From: Pseudoxanthomonas kaohsiungensis
Lineage (GTDB): Bacteria > Pseudomonadota > Gammaproteobacteria > Xanthomonadales > Xanthomonadaceae
DNA: 64,000 nucleotides
Assembly (NCBI RefSeq): GCF_010211765.1
Contig: NZ_PDWO01000011.1
Coordinates: 62,001-126,000, forward strand
Direction of reading: 5' to 3'
The notes beneath the pieces were generated by a model that made no database searches, had not been told where the DNA came from, and saw nothing but the letters and a program-made list of their open reading frames with translations. Shown in pieces: positions 1 to 9,520 of this stretch; position 1 is the stretch's first letter; every line of letters begins with the position of its first letter. Both the position numbers and the translations under genes were made by a program.

Positions 1-119
1 CGCTGGAGAAGATCATCGCCGAGATGCTGGTGGCCACCAGTTCCGAGCGCCAGGGCCGGGTCATCGACCAGGACCCGACCGCCTCGATGGAAAAGAAGAA
101 GCTGGAGGGATACTTCTGA
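1..119 (+). CDS. cysD: CysD C-terminus, sulfate adenylyltransferase subunit 2 (partial)
   Basis: Only the last 38 codons and the TGA stop (117-119) are in the window; the gene begins upstream. The tail reads [11 protein letters not shown], then [11 protein letters not shown], which is the typical CysD carboxy end. CysD is the catalytic ATP sulfurylase subunit that makes adenosine 5'-phosphosulfate from sulfate and ATP, working with the CysN GTPase. The stop overlaps the start of the next gene (TGATG), so the two are translationally coupled as in other cysDN operons. Confidence 0.9.
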   Translation, partial: LEKIIAEMLVATSSERQGRVIDQDPTASMEKKKLEGYF

Positions 120-2044
120 TGGCCGCCGACGCGACCGGCGCGACCAGCGCCGACATCAGCACCTACCTGCGCCAGCACGAGGACAAGCCGCTGCTGCGCT
201 TCATCACCTGCGGCAGCGTGGACGACGGCAAGAGCACCCTGATCGGCCGCCTGCTGTACGAAAGCAAGCGCCTGTTCGACGACCAGCTATCCGCGCTGGA
301 GGCCGACAGCCGCCGCCACGGCACCCAGGGCGAGCGGATCGACTACGCGCTGCTGATGGACGGCCTGGCGGCCGAGCGCGAGCAGGGCATCACCATCGAC
401 GTGGCCTACCGCTACTTCGACACCGACAAGCGCAAGTTCATCGTCGCCGACTGCCCGGGCCACGAGCAGTACACCCGCAACATGGCCACCGGCGCCTCGA
501 CCGCCGACCTGGCCGTGGTCCTGGTCGACGCGCGCAAGGGACTGCTGGCGCAGACCCGCCGGCACAGCTACATCGTCTCGCTGCTGGGTATCCGCCATGT
601 CGTGCTGGCGGTGAACAAGATGGACCTGGTCGGCTACGACCGGGCGGTGTTCGACGGGATCGTCGAGGGCTACCGGGCGCTGGCCACGCAACTGGGCATC
701 GCCGACGTCCAGGCGATCCCGTTGTCGGCCCTGGAAGGCGACAACCTGCTGCAGCGCTCGGACAAGACGCGCTGGTACGAGGGCCCGGCCCTGCTCGAAC
801 ATCTGGAAACAGTGGTCCTGGATGGTGGTGATGCCGGCGGTGGGTTGCGCCTGCCGGTGCAGTGGGTCAACCGGCCCAACCAGGATTTCCGCGGCTTCGC
901 CGGCACGATCGCCGCTGGCGAGGTGGCCCCGGGCGATGCGGTGGTGGTGCTGCCTTCGGCGCGCCGTTCGTCCGTGGCCCAGGTGCTGGGCCCCGATGGC
1001 CCGGTCCAGCGCGCCTTTGCCGGCCAGGCGGTGACCCTGACCCTGGCCGACGAGGTGGACGTCAGCCGCGGCGACGTGATCGCCGCGGCCGGCGATCCGC
1101 CGGCGGTGGCCGACCAGTTCGCCGCGCACGTGCTGTGGATGAGCGACTCGCCGCTGCTGCCGGGCCGGCCGTACTGGCTGAAGATCGGTGCCCGTACCGT
1201 GTCGGCCAGCATCAGCGAGATCAAGCACCGGGTCGACGTGAACACCCAGGAGCACCTGGCGGCCAAGCGCCTGGAGCTGAACGAGGTCGGCTACTGCAAC
1301 CTGAGCCTCGAGGAGCCGGTCGCTTTCGCTCCGTACGCGGAGAACCACGCGTTGGGCGGCTTCATCCTGATCGACCGCCAGAACAACGACACCGTCGCCG
1401 CCGGCACCCTGGATTTCGCCCTGCGCCGCGCCGACAACGTGCACTGGCAGCACCTGGACGTGGACCGGGCCGCGCGCGCGCGGATCAAGGGCCAGGTGCC
1501 GAAGGTGCTGTGGTTCACCGGCCTGTCCGGCGCCGGCAAGTCGACCGTGGCCAACCTGGTCGACAAGCGCCTGCACGCGCTCGGGTACCACACCTTCGTC
1601 CTGGACGGCGACAACGTCCGCCACGGGCTCAACCGCGACCTGGGCTTCACCGACGAGGACCGGGTGGAGAACATCCGCCGGGTGGCCGAGGTGGCCCGGT
1701 TGATGGCCGACGCCGGCCTGATCGTGCTGGTCAGCTTCATCTCGCCGTTCCGCGCCGAGCGGCGCATGGCCCGCGAGCGCTTCGCCGACGGCGAGTTCGT
1801 CGAGGTGTTCGTCGACGTGCCGCTGGAGGTGGCCGAGGCCCGCGACGTGAAGGGCCTGTACCGCAAGGCGCGCGCCGGCCTGATCCCCAACTTCACCGGC
1901 ATCGATTCGCCCTACGAGGCGCCCGAGCACGCGGAGGTCCACCTGCACGCGGCGACCAGCACGCCCGAGGCGATGGTGGCGCAGGTGCTGCAGGCCATGC
2001 ACGCGCTGGACCCGGACTGGAGCGGCGGCACGTCCTGGCTGTAG
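119..2044 (+). CDS. cysNC: CysN-CysC fusion: sulfate adenylyltransferase GTPase subunit and APS kinase
   Basis: 641 aa bifunctional enzyme of assimilatory sulfate activation. The N-terminal CysN GTPase shows G1 GSVDDGKST (residues 32-40), G3 DCPGH (111-115) and G4 NKMD (166-169), followed by EF-Tu-like beta-barrel domains. From about residue 455 an APS kinase domain follows, with its own P-loop GLSGAGKS (468-475), the DNVRHGLN segment and SFISPFR around the conserved serine. The GTPase drives APS synthesis with CysD; the kinase then makes PAPS. It starts on the ATG overlapping the cysD stop. Fused CysNC is common in Xanthomonadaceae. A GC-rich 7-bp inverted repeat just after the stop lacks a T-run, so termination there is uncertain. 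Confidence 0.96.
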   Translation: MAADATGATSADISTYLRQHEDKPLLRFITCGSVDDGKSTLIGRLLYESKRLFDDQLSALEADSRRHGTQGERIDYALLMDGLAAEREQGITIDVAYRYFDTDKRKFIVADCPGHEQYTRNMATGASTADLAVVLVDARKGLLAQTRRHSYIVSLLGIRHVVLAVNKMDLVGYDRAVFDGIVEGYRALATQLGIADVQAIPLSALEGDNLLQRSDKTRWYEGPALLEHLETVVLDGGDAGGGLRLPVQWVNRPNQDFRGFAGTIAAGEVAPGDAVVVLPSARRSSVAQVLGPDGPVQRAFAGQAVTLTLADEVDVSRGDVIAAAGDPPAVADQFAAHVLWMSDSPLLPGRPYWLKIGARTVSASISEIKHRVDVNTQEHLAAKRLELNEVGYCNLSLEEPVAFAPYAENHALGGFILIDRQNNDTVAAGTLDFALRRADNVHWQHLDVDRAARARIKGQVPKVLWFTGLSGAGKSTVANLVDKRLHALGYHTFVLDGDNVRHGLNRDLGFTDEDRVENIRRVAEVARLMADAGLIVLVSFISPFRAERRMARERFADGEFVEVFVDVPLEVAEARDVKGLYRKARAGLIPNFTGIDSPYEAPEHAEVHLHAATSTPEAMVAQVLQAMHALDPDWSGGTSWL

Positions 2045-2144
2045 CCGGCCGCGCGGACCACCCGCGGCCGCTCGTTCACGCGCCGTGTCAACCAACGGCA
2101 CATACAGGCGTTAACACCCGCTCGCTACACTCGGCGGTTTGTGA

Positions 2145-3251
2145 ATGAACGCAGCGAGGCGGTCGATGGTGTCACGATTCCTGGCCAGGGGACTGGTCCT
2201 GGCGGGTGTACTGGGGTCGACGGTGGCCTGTGGCCGCGACCCGGCCGCCGCGACTTCAGCACCGGCTGCGATCCCGGTCACCACCACCACCGTCCAGCCG
2301 GTCGCCTGGAGCGATACGGTCCAGGCCCTGGGCACCGCGCAGGCACGCGAATCGGTGACCCTGACCGCCAAGGTCAGCGAGATCGTCGACCAGGTCCATT
2401 TCGAGAGCGGGCAGCAGGTGGAAGCCGGCCAGCCACTGGTGACCCTGCGCGTGGACGCGCAGGAGGCGGCGCTGGGCGAAGCCGAGTCGACGCTGGCCGA
2501 GGCCGACCAGCAGTACCGGCGCCTGCAGGGCCTGGCCGACCAGCAGCTGGTCGCCCGCTCGACCCTGGACGCACAGCGCGCGTTGCGCGACGTCGCCGCC
2601 GCGCGCGTGCGGCAGATGAAGTCCGACATCCGCGACCGCCACGTGCGCGCACCGTTCGCCGGCGTGCTCGGCATCCGCCAGGTCAGCCCGGGCGCGCTGC
2701 TCACGCCCAACGCGGTGATCGCCACGCTCGACGACATCTCGCGCATGTACGTCGATTTCCAGGTGCCCGAGGCGACCCTGTCGGCGATGGTGCCGGGTGC
2801 GCGCGTCAGCGCGACCACCGCGGCCTGGCCGGGCAAGCGGTTCGAGGGCGAGGTGCAGACCGCCGATGCGCGGATCGATGCCGGTACCCGCGCGGTGACC
2901 GTGCGCGCGGTGTTCGACAATCCCGAACGCCTGCTGCGCCCGGGCATGCTGCTGGACGTAAGCCTGTTCCGCCCGGAACGCCAGGCGCTGGTGGTGCCGG
3001 AGATCGCGGTGGTGCAGGTCGGGCGCGACTCGTTCGTGTACCGCGTCGCCCAGGACGGCAAGGTCGAGCAGGCGGCGGTGCGGGTCGGCGTGCGCCGCGA
3101 CGGCAAGGCCGAGATCATCGAGGGCCTGGAGGCGGGCGACCGGATCGTCGTCGACGGCACCGGCAAGCTGCGGCCGGGCGTGGTCGTGGCCGAGGCGGCG
3201 CCGGCCGGGCCCGAACCGGCGGCCGCGGCGACGATTCCGGACGGGAACTGA
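2145..3251 (+). CDS. RND efflux periplasmic adaptor (membrane fusion protein, HlyD/AcrA type)
   Basis: 368 aa. The N-terminus is hydrophobic and ends in a lipobox-like STVAC, so it is probably an inner-membrane-anchored lipoprotein. It has the usual lipoyl/biotinyl half-motifs, an alpha-hairpin rich in Ala/Glu/Gln (about residues 85-150, for example STLAEADQQYRRLQGL), and beta-barrel and membrane-proximal domains. The adaptor links the inner-membrane pump to an outer-membrane channel. A second in-frame ATG at 2166 has a better ribosome-binding site (GCGAGGCGG) and may be the true start. The pump gene follows 4 bp after the stop; no outer-membrane factor gene is seen nearby. The upstream gap holds GTGTCAAC and GTTAACAC as an imperfect inverted pair, a possible operator. 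Confidence 0.9.
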   Translation: MNAARRSMVSRFLARGLVLAGVLGSTVACGRDPAAATSAPAAIPVTTTTVQPVAWSDTVQALGTAQARESVTLTAKVSEIVDQVHFESGQQVEAGQPLVTLRVDAQEAALGEAESTLAEADQQYRRLQGLADQQLVARSTLDAQRALRDVAAARVRQMKSDIRDRHVRAPFAGVLGIRQVSPGALLTPNAVIATLDDISRMYVDFQVPEATLSAMVPGARVSATTAAWPGKRFEGEVQTADARIDAGTRAVTVRAVFDNPERLLRPGMLLDVSLFRPERQALVVPEIAVVQVGRDSFVYRVAQDGKVEQAAVRVGVRRDGKAEIIEGLEAGDRIVVDGTGKLRPGVVVAEAAPAGPEPAAAATIPDGN

Positions 3252-3255
3252 GCCG

Positions 3256-6200
3256 ATGAACCTCTCCGACCTGTCGATCAAGCGCCCGGTGTTCGCCGCG
3301 GTGGTGAGCCTGCTGCTGGTGGTGCTGGGCGTGATGTCGTTCATGCGCCTGACCCTGCGCGAGCTGCCCAACATCGATCCACCCATCGTGTCGGTCGAGG
3401 TCAACTACCCGGGCGCCTCCGCGGCGGTGGTCGAAACCCGCATCACCCAGATCCTCGAGGACGGGCTGGCCGGCATCGAGGGCATCAACACCATCCAGTC
3501 CCAGAGCCGCAGCGGGCGCTCCGACGTCACCATCGAGTTCAACCTGACCCGCGACATCGAGGCGGCCGCCAACGACGTGCGCGACCGCGTCAGCCGGGTG
3601 ATGGACCGCCTGCCGGACGAGGCCGATCCGCCGGAGATCTCCAAGGTCGAGGCCGACGCGGATGTCATCGTCTGGCTCAACATGCGCTCCACCGCGATGG
3701 ACACGATGGAGCTGACCGACTACGCCGACCGCTACGTCGTCGACCGGCTGTCCTCGCTCGATGGTGTCGCCCGCGTCCAGCTCGGCGGCGGCCAGCGCTA
3801 CGCGATGCGCATCTGGCTGGACCGCGAGGCAATGGCCGCGCGCGGCATCACCACCTCCGACGTGGAGAACGCACTGCGCGCGCAGAACGTGGAGCTTCCG
3901 GCCGGCCGCATCGAGTCGCTCGACCGTGATTTCACCCTGCGCGTGGAACGCGGCTACCGCGAGCCCGCGCAGTTCGCCCAGCTGCCGCTGCGCAAGGGCG
4001 TCGACGGCTACGTCGTGCGCCTGGGCGACGTGGCCGAGGTCGAGCTGGGCCCGGAGGAGCGGCGCGCGTACCTGCGCAGCAATGGCGTGCCGAACGTCGG
4101 CCTGGGCATCGTGCGCACCTCCACCGCCAATGCGCTCGACGTGGCCCGGGCCGCGCGTGCGGAAGCCGAGACCATCCAGAAGACCCTGCCCGAAGGCACC
4201 GACATCTTCGTCGCCTACGACAGCACCACCTTCATCGAGGCCTCCATCGAGCGCGTGTACTGGACCCTGGCCGAGGCCATGGCGCTGGTGTTCCTGGTGA
4301 TCTGGCTGTTCCTGGGCAGCCTGCGCGCGGCGCTGATCCCGGCGGTGACGGTGCCGGTGTGCCTGGTGTCGGCATTCATCGCCCTGTACGCCTTCGGGTT
4401 CTCCATCAACCTGCTGACGCTGCTGGCGCTGGTGCTGTGCATCGGCCTGGTGGTCGACGACGCGATCGTGGTGCTGGAGAACATCCAGCGCCGCGCCGAC
4501 CTGGGCGAGCCACCGCTGGTGGCGGCGCGCCGCGGCACGCGCCAGGTCGCCTTCGCGGTGATCGCCACCACCGCGGTGCTGGTGGCGGTATTCCTGCCGG
4601 TCGGTTTCATGGAGGGCAACACCGGGCGCCTGTTCCGCGAGCTGTCGGTGGCGCTGGCGGCGGCGGTGGCGATCTCGGCGTTCGTCGCCCTCACCCTGAC
4701 CCCGATGATGTCGTCCAAGCTGGTCCGCCCGCACGGCACCCCGCGCGGCCTGCATGCCTGGATCCAGCGCAACCTCAACCGCATCGGCGAAGGCTATGGC
4801 AGGCAGGTCGGGCGCCTGGTCGCGGTGCCCGGGCGGCGCCTGCTGGCGCTGCTGGCGGTGGCGATGGGGCTGTGCGCGGTGGCGATCGTGGTGCTCGGCG
4901 TCCGCGTGCCCAGCGAACTGGCGCCGGCGGAGGACCGTGGCCGTTTCTTCGTGATGGTCGACGGCCCCGAGGGCGCGGGCTTCGACTACACCGTCGGCCA
5001 GATGCAGCAGGTGGAGAAGATCGTGCTGGCCGAGGTCGGCGACGGCAAGCCGGTGCAGCGCGCCAACTCGCGCGTGCCGCGCGGCTGGGGCGGTGGCGAG
5101 GACATGCATACCGGCCAGGTGATCGTGTTCCTGGACGACTGGCACGAACGCGACGTGCCCACCGACGAGGTCGTGCGCAAGCTGCGCGCCCAGTTCGCCG
5201 AGCTGCCCGGCGTGCAGGCGCGCGCCAACGTGCCCGGCGGCCTGGTGGGCAGCCGCGGCCAGCGCTACCAGCTGGTGCTGGGCGGCCCCGACTATGCCGA
5301 GCTGGCCCAGTGGCGCGACCGCGTGATGCAGCGGATGGAGGCCAACCCCGGCATCCAGGACCCGGACTCGGACTACAAGGAAACGCGGCCGCAGATGCGC
5401 GTGGAGATCGACCGCAACCGCGCCGCCGACCTGGGCGTGCCGGTGCAGGAGATCGGCCGCACGCTGGAAACCATGATGGGCTCGCGCCAGGTGACCACCT
5501 ACGTGGACAACGGCGAGGAGTACGACGTGATCCTGCAGGCCGGCCGCGAGAAGCGGGTGGATCCCTCCGACCTGGCCCAGACCTACGTGCGTGGCGGCAG
5601 CGGCGAGCTGGTGCCGCTGTCCAACCTGGTGACCCTCTCCGAGCTGGCCGAGCCGGGCAGCTTCAACCGCTTCAACCGCCTGCGCGCGATCACGATCAGC
5701 GCGGGCCTGGCGCCCGGCTACAGCATGGGCGAGGCGCTGGAGTGGACGGGCCAGGTGGTCGCCGAGGAGTTGCCCGATTACGCGCAGGTCGACTGGAAGG
5801 GCGAATCGCGCGAGTACCAGGAGGCCGGCGGCGCGATCCTCCTCACCTTCACCCTGGCGCTGCTGATCGTCTACCTGGTGCTGGCCGCGCAGTTCGAGAG
5901 CTTCCTGCATCCGCTGGTGATCATGCTAACCGTGCCGCTGGCGGTGCTCGGCGCACTGATCGGACTGTGGGTGACCGGCGGCACGCTCAACCTGTTCAGC
6001 CAGATCGGCATCGTCATGCTGATCGGCCTGGCGGCGAAGAACGGCATCCTGATCGTGGAGTTCGCCAACCAGCTGCGCGACGACGGGGCGGACGTGCACG
6101 GCGCCATCGCCGAGGCGGCCAAGGTGCGCCTGCGGCCGATCCTGATGACCTCGGTGGCCACGGTCATGGGCGCGGTGCCGCTGGTACTGGCCGGCGGGCC

Positions 6201-6390
6201 CGGGTCGGCCAGCCGCGCGACCATCGGCATCGTGGTCATCTTCGGCGTGACCTTCTCCACGCTGCTGTCGCTGTACGTGGTACCGGCGTTCTACTCGCTG
6301 CTGGCGCCGTACACGCGTTCGCCCGATGCGCTGGCGCACCGGCTGGAGAAGCTGGAGGCCGACACGCCGCCGGTCGGGGGCCATGGCTGA
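3256..6390 (+). CDS. RND efflux pump, HAE-1 family inner-membrane permease
   Basis: 1044 aa, the full length of AcrB/MexB/MexF-like proton-driven exporters. The N-terminus NLSDLSIKRPVFAAVVSLLL is the usual first cytoplasmic turn and TM1. The proton-relay aspartates are present in TM4 (GLVVDDAIVVLEN; D401 and D402), and the matching TM10 lysine is in LAAKNGILIVEF (K928). Large periplasmic porter loops lie after TM1 and TM7. It works as a trimer with the adaptor just upstream, exporting hydrophobic drugs, dyes or other small amphiphiles; the substrate cannot be read from sequence. The next gene starts inside its last codons. Confidence 0.95.
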   Translation: MNLSDLSIKRPVFAAVVSLLLVVLGVMSFMRLTLRELPNIDPPIVSVEVNYPGASAAVVETRITQILEDGLAGIEGINTIQSQSRSGRSDVTIEFNLTRDIEAAANDVRDRVSRVMDRLPDEADPPEISKVEADADVIVWLNMRSTAMDTMELTDYADRYVVDRLSSLDGVARVQLGGGQRYAMRIWLDREAMAARGITTSDVENALRAQNVELPAGRIESLDRDFTLRVERGYREPAQFAQLPLRKGVDGYVVRLGDVAEVELGPEERRAYLRSNGVPNVGLGIVRTSTANALDVARAARAEAETIQKTLPEGTDIFVAYDSTTFIEASIERVYWTLAEAMALVFLVIWLFLGSLRAALIPAVTVPVCLVSAFIALYAFGFSINLLTLLALVLCIGLVVDDAIVVLENIQRRADLGEPPLVAARRGTRQVAFAVIATTAVLVAVFLPVGFMEGNTGRLFRELSVALAAAVAISAFVALTLTPMMSSKLVRPHGTPRGLHAWIQRNLNRIGEGYGRQVGRLVAVPGRRLLALLAVAMGLCAVAIVVLGVRVPSELAPAEDRGRFFVMVDGPEGAGFDYTVGQMQQVEKIVLAEVGDGKPVQRANSRVPRGWGGGEDMHTGQVIVFLDDWHERDVPTDEVVRKLRAQFAELPGVQARANVPGGLVGSRGQRYQLVLGGPDYAELAQWRDRVMQRMEANPGIQDPDSDYKETRPQMRVEIDRNRAADLGVPVQEIGRTLETMMGSRQVTTYVDNGEEYDVILQAGREKRVDPSDLAQTYVRGGSGELVPLSNLVTLSELAEPGSFNRFNRLRAITISAGLAPGYSMGEALEWTGQVVAEELPDYAQVDWKGESREYQEAGGAILLTFTLALLIVYLVLAAQFESFLHPLVIMLTVPLAVLGALIGLWVTGGTLNLFSQIGIVMLIGLAAKNGILIVEFANQLRDDGADVHGAIAEAAKVRLRPILMTSVATVMGAVPLVLAGGPGSASRATIGIVVIFGVTFSTLLSLYVVPAFYSLLAPYTRSPDALAHRLEKLEADTPPVGGHG

Positions 6391-6934
6391 GGCGGGCTCG
6401 CGGCCGTATGCCGGCGTGCGCGTCCCGGGCGAGGGTTTCATCCTGCGCGCATGGAGCGCCGATGACCTCGGCGCGTTGCTCCGGCATGCCGACGATCCGC
6501 AGGTGCCGCGCGGCCTGAGCGAGCGCTTCCCGCATCCCTACACGCGCGCCGACGGCGAAGCCTTCCTGGCCGGGCGCGTGGTCGACCTGGACGGCCCGGT
6601 GCTGGCGATCGAGATCGCCGGCGAGGCCTGCGGCAGCGTCGCCGTGCGGCCCGGGCAGGGCGAGCGCGCGCACGGCGCCGAACTGGGCTACTGGCTGGGC
6701 CGGCGCCACTGGGGGCAGGGACACATGACCCGGATCGTCGCCGCCTACCTGGACTGGGTGGTGCCGGCGCTGCGACTGCAACGGATCGAGGCCAGCGTGC
6801 TGGACGGCAACCCCGCATCGGCGCGGGTGCTGGAGAAGAACGGCTTCCAGGAGGAAGGGCGGCGCCGCGCTGCGGTCCTCAAGGCCGACGGTTTCCATGA
6901 CCTGCGGCTGTTCGGGCGGCTCTGGTCGCGCTGA
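6383..6934 (+). CDS. GNAT family N-acetyltransferase, RimJ/RimL-like
   Basis: 183 aa from ATG 6383, which overlaps the last codons of the RND pump gene and is in a different frame. The fold is typical of RimJ/RimL acetyltransferases: FILRAWSADDLGALLRHADD at the N-terminus, the middle strand LGYWLGRRHWGQGHMTRIVA (acetyl-CoA loop region), RIEASVLDGNPASARVLEKNGF, and a hydrophobic end. It probably acetylates a small molecule or a protein N-terminus with acetyl-CoA. An upstream in-frame start at 6326 would run deep into the pump gene and adds basic shadow sequence, so I did not use it. Substrate unknown. Confidence 0.85.
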   Translation: MAEAGSRPYAGVRVPGEGFILRAWSADDLGALLRHADDPQVPRGLSERFPHPYTRADGEAFLAGRVVDLDGPVLAIEIAGEACGSVAVRPGQGERAHGAELGYWLGRRHWGQGHMTRIVAAYLDWVVPALRLQRIEASVLDGNPASARVLEKNGFQEEGRRRAAVLKADGFHDLRLFGRLWSR

Positions 6935-7046
6935 CGCGTCGCACGGGGACTGCGCAGCGGCGCAGGTTACGGGTATCTTTCAGGCACTGGACGGCGACCG
7001 CCGCCCCATCCCTTACCCGCGACACGACGGCCGGAGACCCATCCCC

Positions 7047-8546
7047 GTGGAAGCCTTTTTTGCCTGGATCAACGGCATCATCTGGAGCAACGCCCTGATC
7101 GCGTTGTGCCTGGGTGCCGGCTTGTGGTTCTCGTTCCGCACCCGGTTCATGCAGGTGCGCGGATTCGCCGAGATGTGCCGGCTCACCGTGACCGGCCAGA
7201 AGTCCGACGCCGGCGTCTCCTCGTTCCAGGCCCTGGCGATCTCGATGGCCGGGCGCATGGGTATCGGCAACATCGCCGGCGTGGCAACGGCCATCGCCTA
7301 CGGCGGCCCGGGCGCGGTGTTCTGGATGTGGGTGATGGGCTTCCTCGGCGCCTCGACCTCGTACATCGAATGCACCCTGGCGCAGATCTACAAGGAGAAG
7401 GACGCGGAGGGCCGCTACCGCGGCGGTCCGGCGTACTACATCGAGAAGGCGATGGGCCTGAAGTGGTACGCGGTGGCCTTCGCCGTGGCCACGGTCGTCG
7501 CCACCGGCCTGCTGCTGCCGGGCGTGCAGGCCAACGCGATCGCCGACAGCGCGACCAACGTCCTGTGCGGGGCCGGTGCCTGCGAGGCGGTCGGCGGTGC
7601 CGGCGCGTTGAAGCTGTGGATCGGGCTGGGCGTGGCCGCGGTGCTGGCGCTGATCATCTTCGGCGGCATCAAGCGCATCGCCACCTTCGCCGAGGTGGTG
7701 GTGCCGTTCATGGCGCTGGCCTTCATCCTGATGGCGGTGATCGTGATGATCGCCAATGCCGGCAAGGTGCCGGCGATGTTCGCCGACATCTTCTCCAGCG
7801 CATTCGGGGCGCATGCGGCGTTCGGCGCGATCATCGGCCAGGCCGTCGCCTGGGGCGTCAAGCGCGGCATCTACGCCAACGAGGCCGGCCAGGGCACCGG
7901 CCCGCACGCCGCGGCGGCGGCGGAAGTCTCGCACCCGGCCAAGCAGGGCTACGTGCAGGCGTTCGCGATCTACTTCGACACCATGCTGGTCTGCACCTCG
8001 ACCGCGTTCCTGCTGCTGTCCACCGGCATGTACAACACGTTCAAGGCCGTGACGGAGAACGGCCAGCAGGCGCTGGTGGCGATCGTCGAGGGCGTGCCCG
8101 GCGTGCAGCCTTCGGAAGGCGCCCAGTTCACCCAGGCGGCGGTGGAGTCGGTGCTGCCGGGCTGGGGTGCGGGGTTCGTGGCGCTGGCGCTGTTCTTCTT
8201 CGCCTTCACCACGATCATGGCGTACTACTACATGGCCGAGACCAACCTCACCTACCTGGCCGGGGTGAAGAAGACCCACCCGCTGGCCACGTTGCTGCTG
8301 CGGCTGGGCATCATCGGCATGGTGGTGTTCGGCGCCTACCACAACGCCGCGATGGCCTGGACCCTGGGCGACATCGGCGTCGGCCTGATGGCGTGGCTGA
8401 ACGTCATCGCCATCCTGATCCTGCAGAAGCCGGCCCTGCTGGCGCTGCGCGACTACGAGCGCCAGAAGAAGCTGGGCCTGGACCCGGTGTTCGACCCGGA
8501 GGCGCTGGGCATCCGCAACGCCGACTTCTGGAAGGCGCGCGGCTGA
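7047..8546 (+). CDS. Sodium/alanine (AGCS family) amino-acid symporter
   Basis: 499 aa integral membrane carrier importing alanine, glycine or related amino acids with sodium. Family segments: FRTRFMQVRGFAEM near the start, SISMAGRMGIGNIAGVATA-like region with GIGNIAGV, GGPAYYIEKAMGLKWYA, and the signature NEAGQGTGPHAAAAAEV before residue 300. About ten hydrophobic spans. I use the GTG at 7047 (VEAFFAWINGIIW) with CGGAGAC about 10 bases upstream; the open frame extends to 6897 but that part overlaps the previous gene and has no family similarity. It ends one base before the next gene. Confidence 0.92.
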   Translation: MEAFFAWINGIIWSNALIALCLGAGLWFSFRTRFMQVRGFAEMCRLTVTGQKSDAGVSSFQALAISMAGRMGIGNIAGVATAIAYGGPGAVFWMWVMGFLGASTSYIECTLAQIYKEKDAEGRYRGGPAYYIEKAMGLKWYAVAFAVATVVATGLLLPGVQANAIADSATNVLCGAGACEAVGGAGALKLWIGLGVAAVLALIIFGGIKRIATFAEVVVPFMALAFILMAVIVMIANAGKVPAMFADIFSSAFGAHAAFGAIIGQAVAWGVKRGIYANEAGQGTGPHAAAAAEVSHPAKQGYVQAFAIYFDTMLVCTSTAFLLLSTGMYNTFKAVTENGQQALVAIVEGVPGVQPSEGAQFTQAAVESVLPGWGAGFVALALFFFAFTTIMAYYYMAETNLTYLAGVKKTHPLATLLLRLGIIGMVVFGAYHNAAMAWTLGDIGVGLMAWLNVIAILILQKPALLALRDYERQKKLGLDPVFDPEALGIRNADFWKARG

Positions 8547-8547
8547 G

Positions 8548-9405
8548 ATGGCCGGACCCTGGGACAAGCGACCACCGCGCGCCCAGCCCCCGAGCGGTCC
8601 GCGCCCCGGCGCCGACCGCCCGCGCCGGCATCCGGCGGCGTCGCGCGATCCGCAGCCGGCGGTGCCGGCCACCGCGCGCAGCGAAGTGCGGCTGTACGGC
8701 CTCAATGCGGTCGATGCGGTGTTCCGTCGCCGGCCCGACGCGATCCGCAAGCTCTACCTGGTCGAATCCCGCATCCCCGCGCTGAAGCCGTTGCTGGCCT
8801 GGTGCGTCAAGCACCGGGTCGGCTACCGCGTGGTCGAGGAAAGCGACCTGGAGCGGCTGGCCGCCAGTTCGCACCATGAGGGCGTGGTGGCCGACGTGCT
8901 GCGGGTGGAGCCGCAACCGCTGGACGGCTGGCTGCACGGGCTGGACCCGGCGGCGCTGGCGCTATGGCTCGATGGCGTCGGCAACCCGCACAACTTCGGC
9001 GCGATCCTGCGCACCGCCGCGCATTTCGGCGCCTCGGTGCTGCTGCCCGCCGGCTCGCCGCTGGCGCTCTCCGGCGCGGCCGCGCGCGTGGCCGAAGGCG
9101 GCGCCGAAGCCGTGACGCTGGTGCGGCTGCCACCGCCGGTCGAGGCGATCGACACGTTGCGCAGGGCAGGCTTCCAGCTCGCCGCCACGGTCGTGCGTGG
9201 CGGCGAGGACCTGTTCGCGGTGGAGCTTCCGGCGCGCCTGGTCCTGGTGATGGGCGCCGAGGGCGAGGGCATGGATGCGGCCCTGGCCGCCGCCTGCGAC
9301 CGCCGCCTGTCGATTCCGGGCAGCGGCGCGGTGGAAAGCCTCAACGTGGCGGCGGCGACCGCGGTGTTCCTGTCGCGCTGGGCGGCGCGCAATTTCACAG
9401 TGTAG
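8548..9405 (+). CDS. SPOUT (TrmH/SpoU) family RNA 2'-O-methyltransferase
   Basis: 285 aa. A proline/arginine-rich disordered tail (about 1-45) precedes a substrate-binding domain (VRLYGLNAVDAVFRRRPDAI) and the SPOUT methyltransferase domain. Motif 1 is NPHNFGAILRTA (from N146), motif 2 VMGAEGEGM, motif 3 SIPGSGAVESLNVAAATAV, with SAM bound in the trefoil knot. The layout resembles E. coli YfiF more than RlmB or TrmH, so the rRNA/tRNA target is not certain. One base after the symporter stop, so probably co-transcribed. Its TAG stop lies inside a repeat unit beginning TGTAGGAGCC. Confidence 0.88.
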   Translation: MAGPWDKRPPRAQPPSGPRPGADRPRRHPAASRDPQPAVPATARSEVRLYGLNAVDAVFRRRPDAIRKLYLVESRIPALKPLLAWCVKHRVGYRVVEESDLERLAASSHHEGVVADVLRVEPQPLDGWLHGLDPAALALWLDGVGNPHNFGAILRTAAHFGASVLLPAGSPLALSGAAARVAEGGAEAVTLVRLPPPVEAIDTLRRAGFQLAATVVRGGEDLFAVELPARLVLVMGAEGEGMDAALAAACDRRLSIPGSGAVESLNVAAATAVFLSRWAARNFTV

Positions 9406-9520
9406 GAGCCGGGGAGACCGGACATGCGCCGTGGAAGAGCGCCCGCGACGCGATGGCAACGGCCCAGGCGAAGGACTCGCAATTCCGGCGCTGGTGTCGC
9501 CAGCGAGCTGTGATCCTACA
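9401..9520. repeat. Inverted pair of REP-like units (TGTAGGA family)
   Basis: A unit beginning TGTAGGAGCCGGGGAGACC at 9401 and an inverted unit ending in GATCCTACA at 9520 flank about 60 bp of GC-rich sequence. TGTAGGAGC is the conserved head of REP elements in many Pseudomonas and Xanthomonadaceae genomes; the downstream stems are decayed here. The two convergent genes end inside the units: the TAG of TGTAGG stops the methyltransferase (9403-9405), and the mirrored TAG stops the glycosidase (9518-9516). Confidence 0.65.

Noticed and set aside
287-2101. 604-residue open frame antisense to cysNC
   Set aside because: High-GC shadow: rich in Arg, Gly, His, Val and Gln without any domain, opposite a fully conserved enzyme. 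The same applies to the long antisense frames at 3115-5910, 6879-8750, 30892-34113 and 56774-59713.
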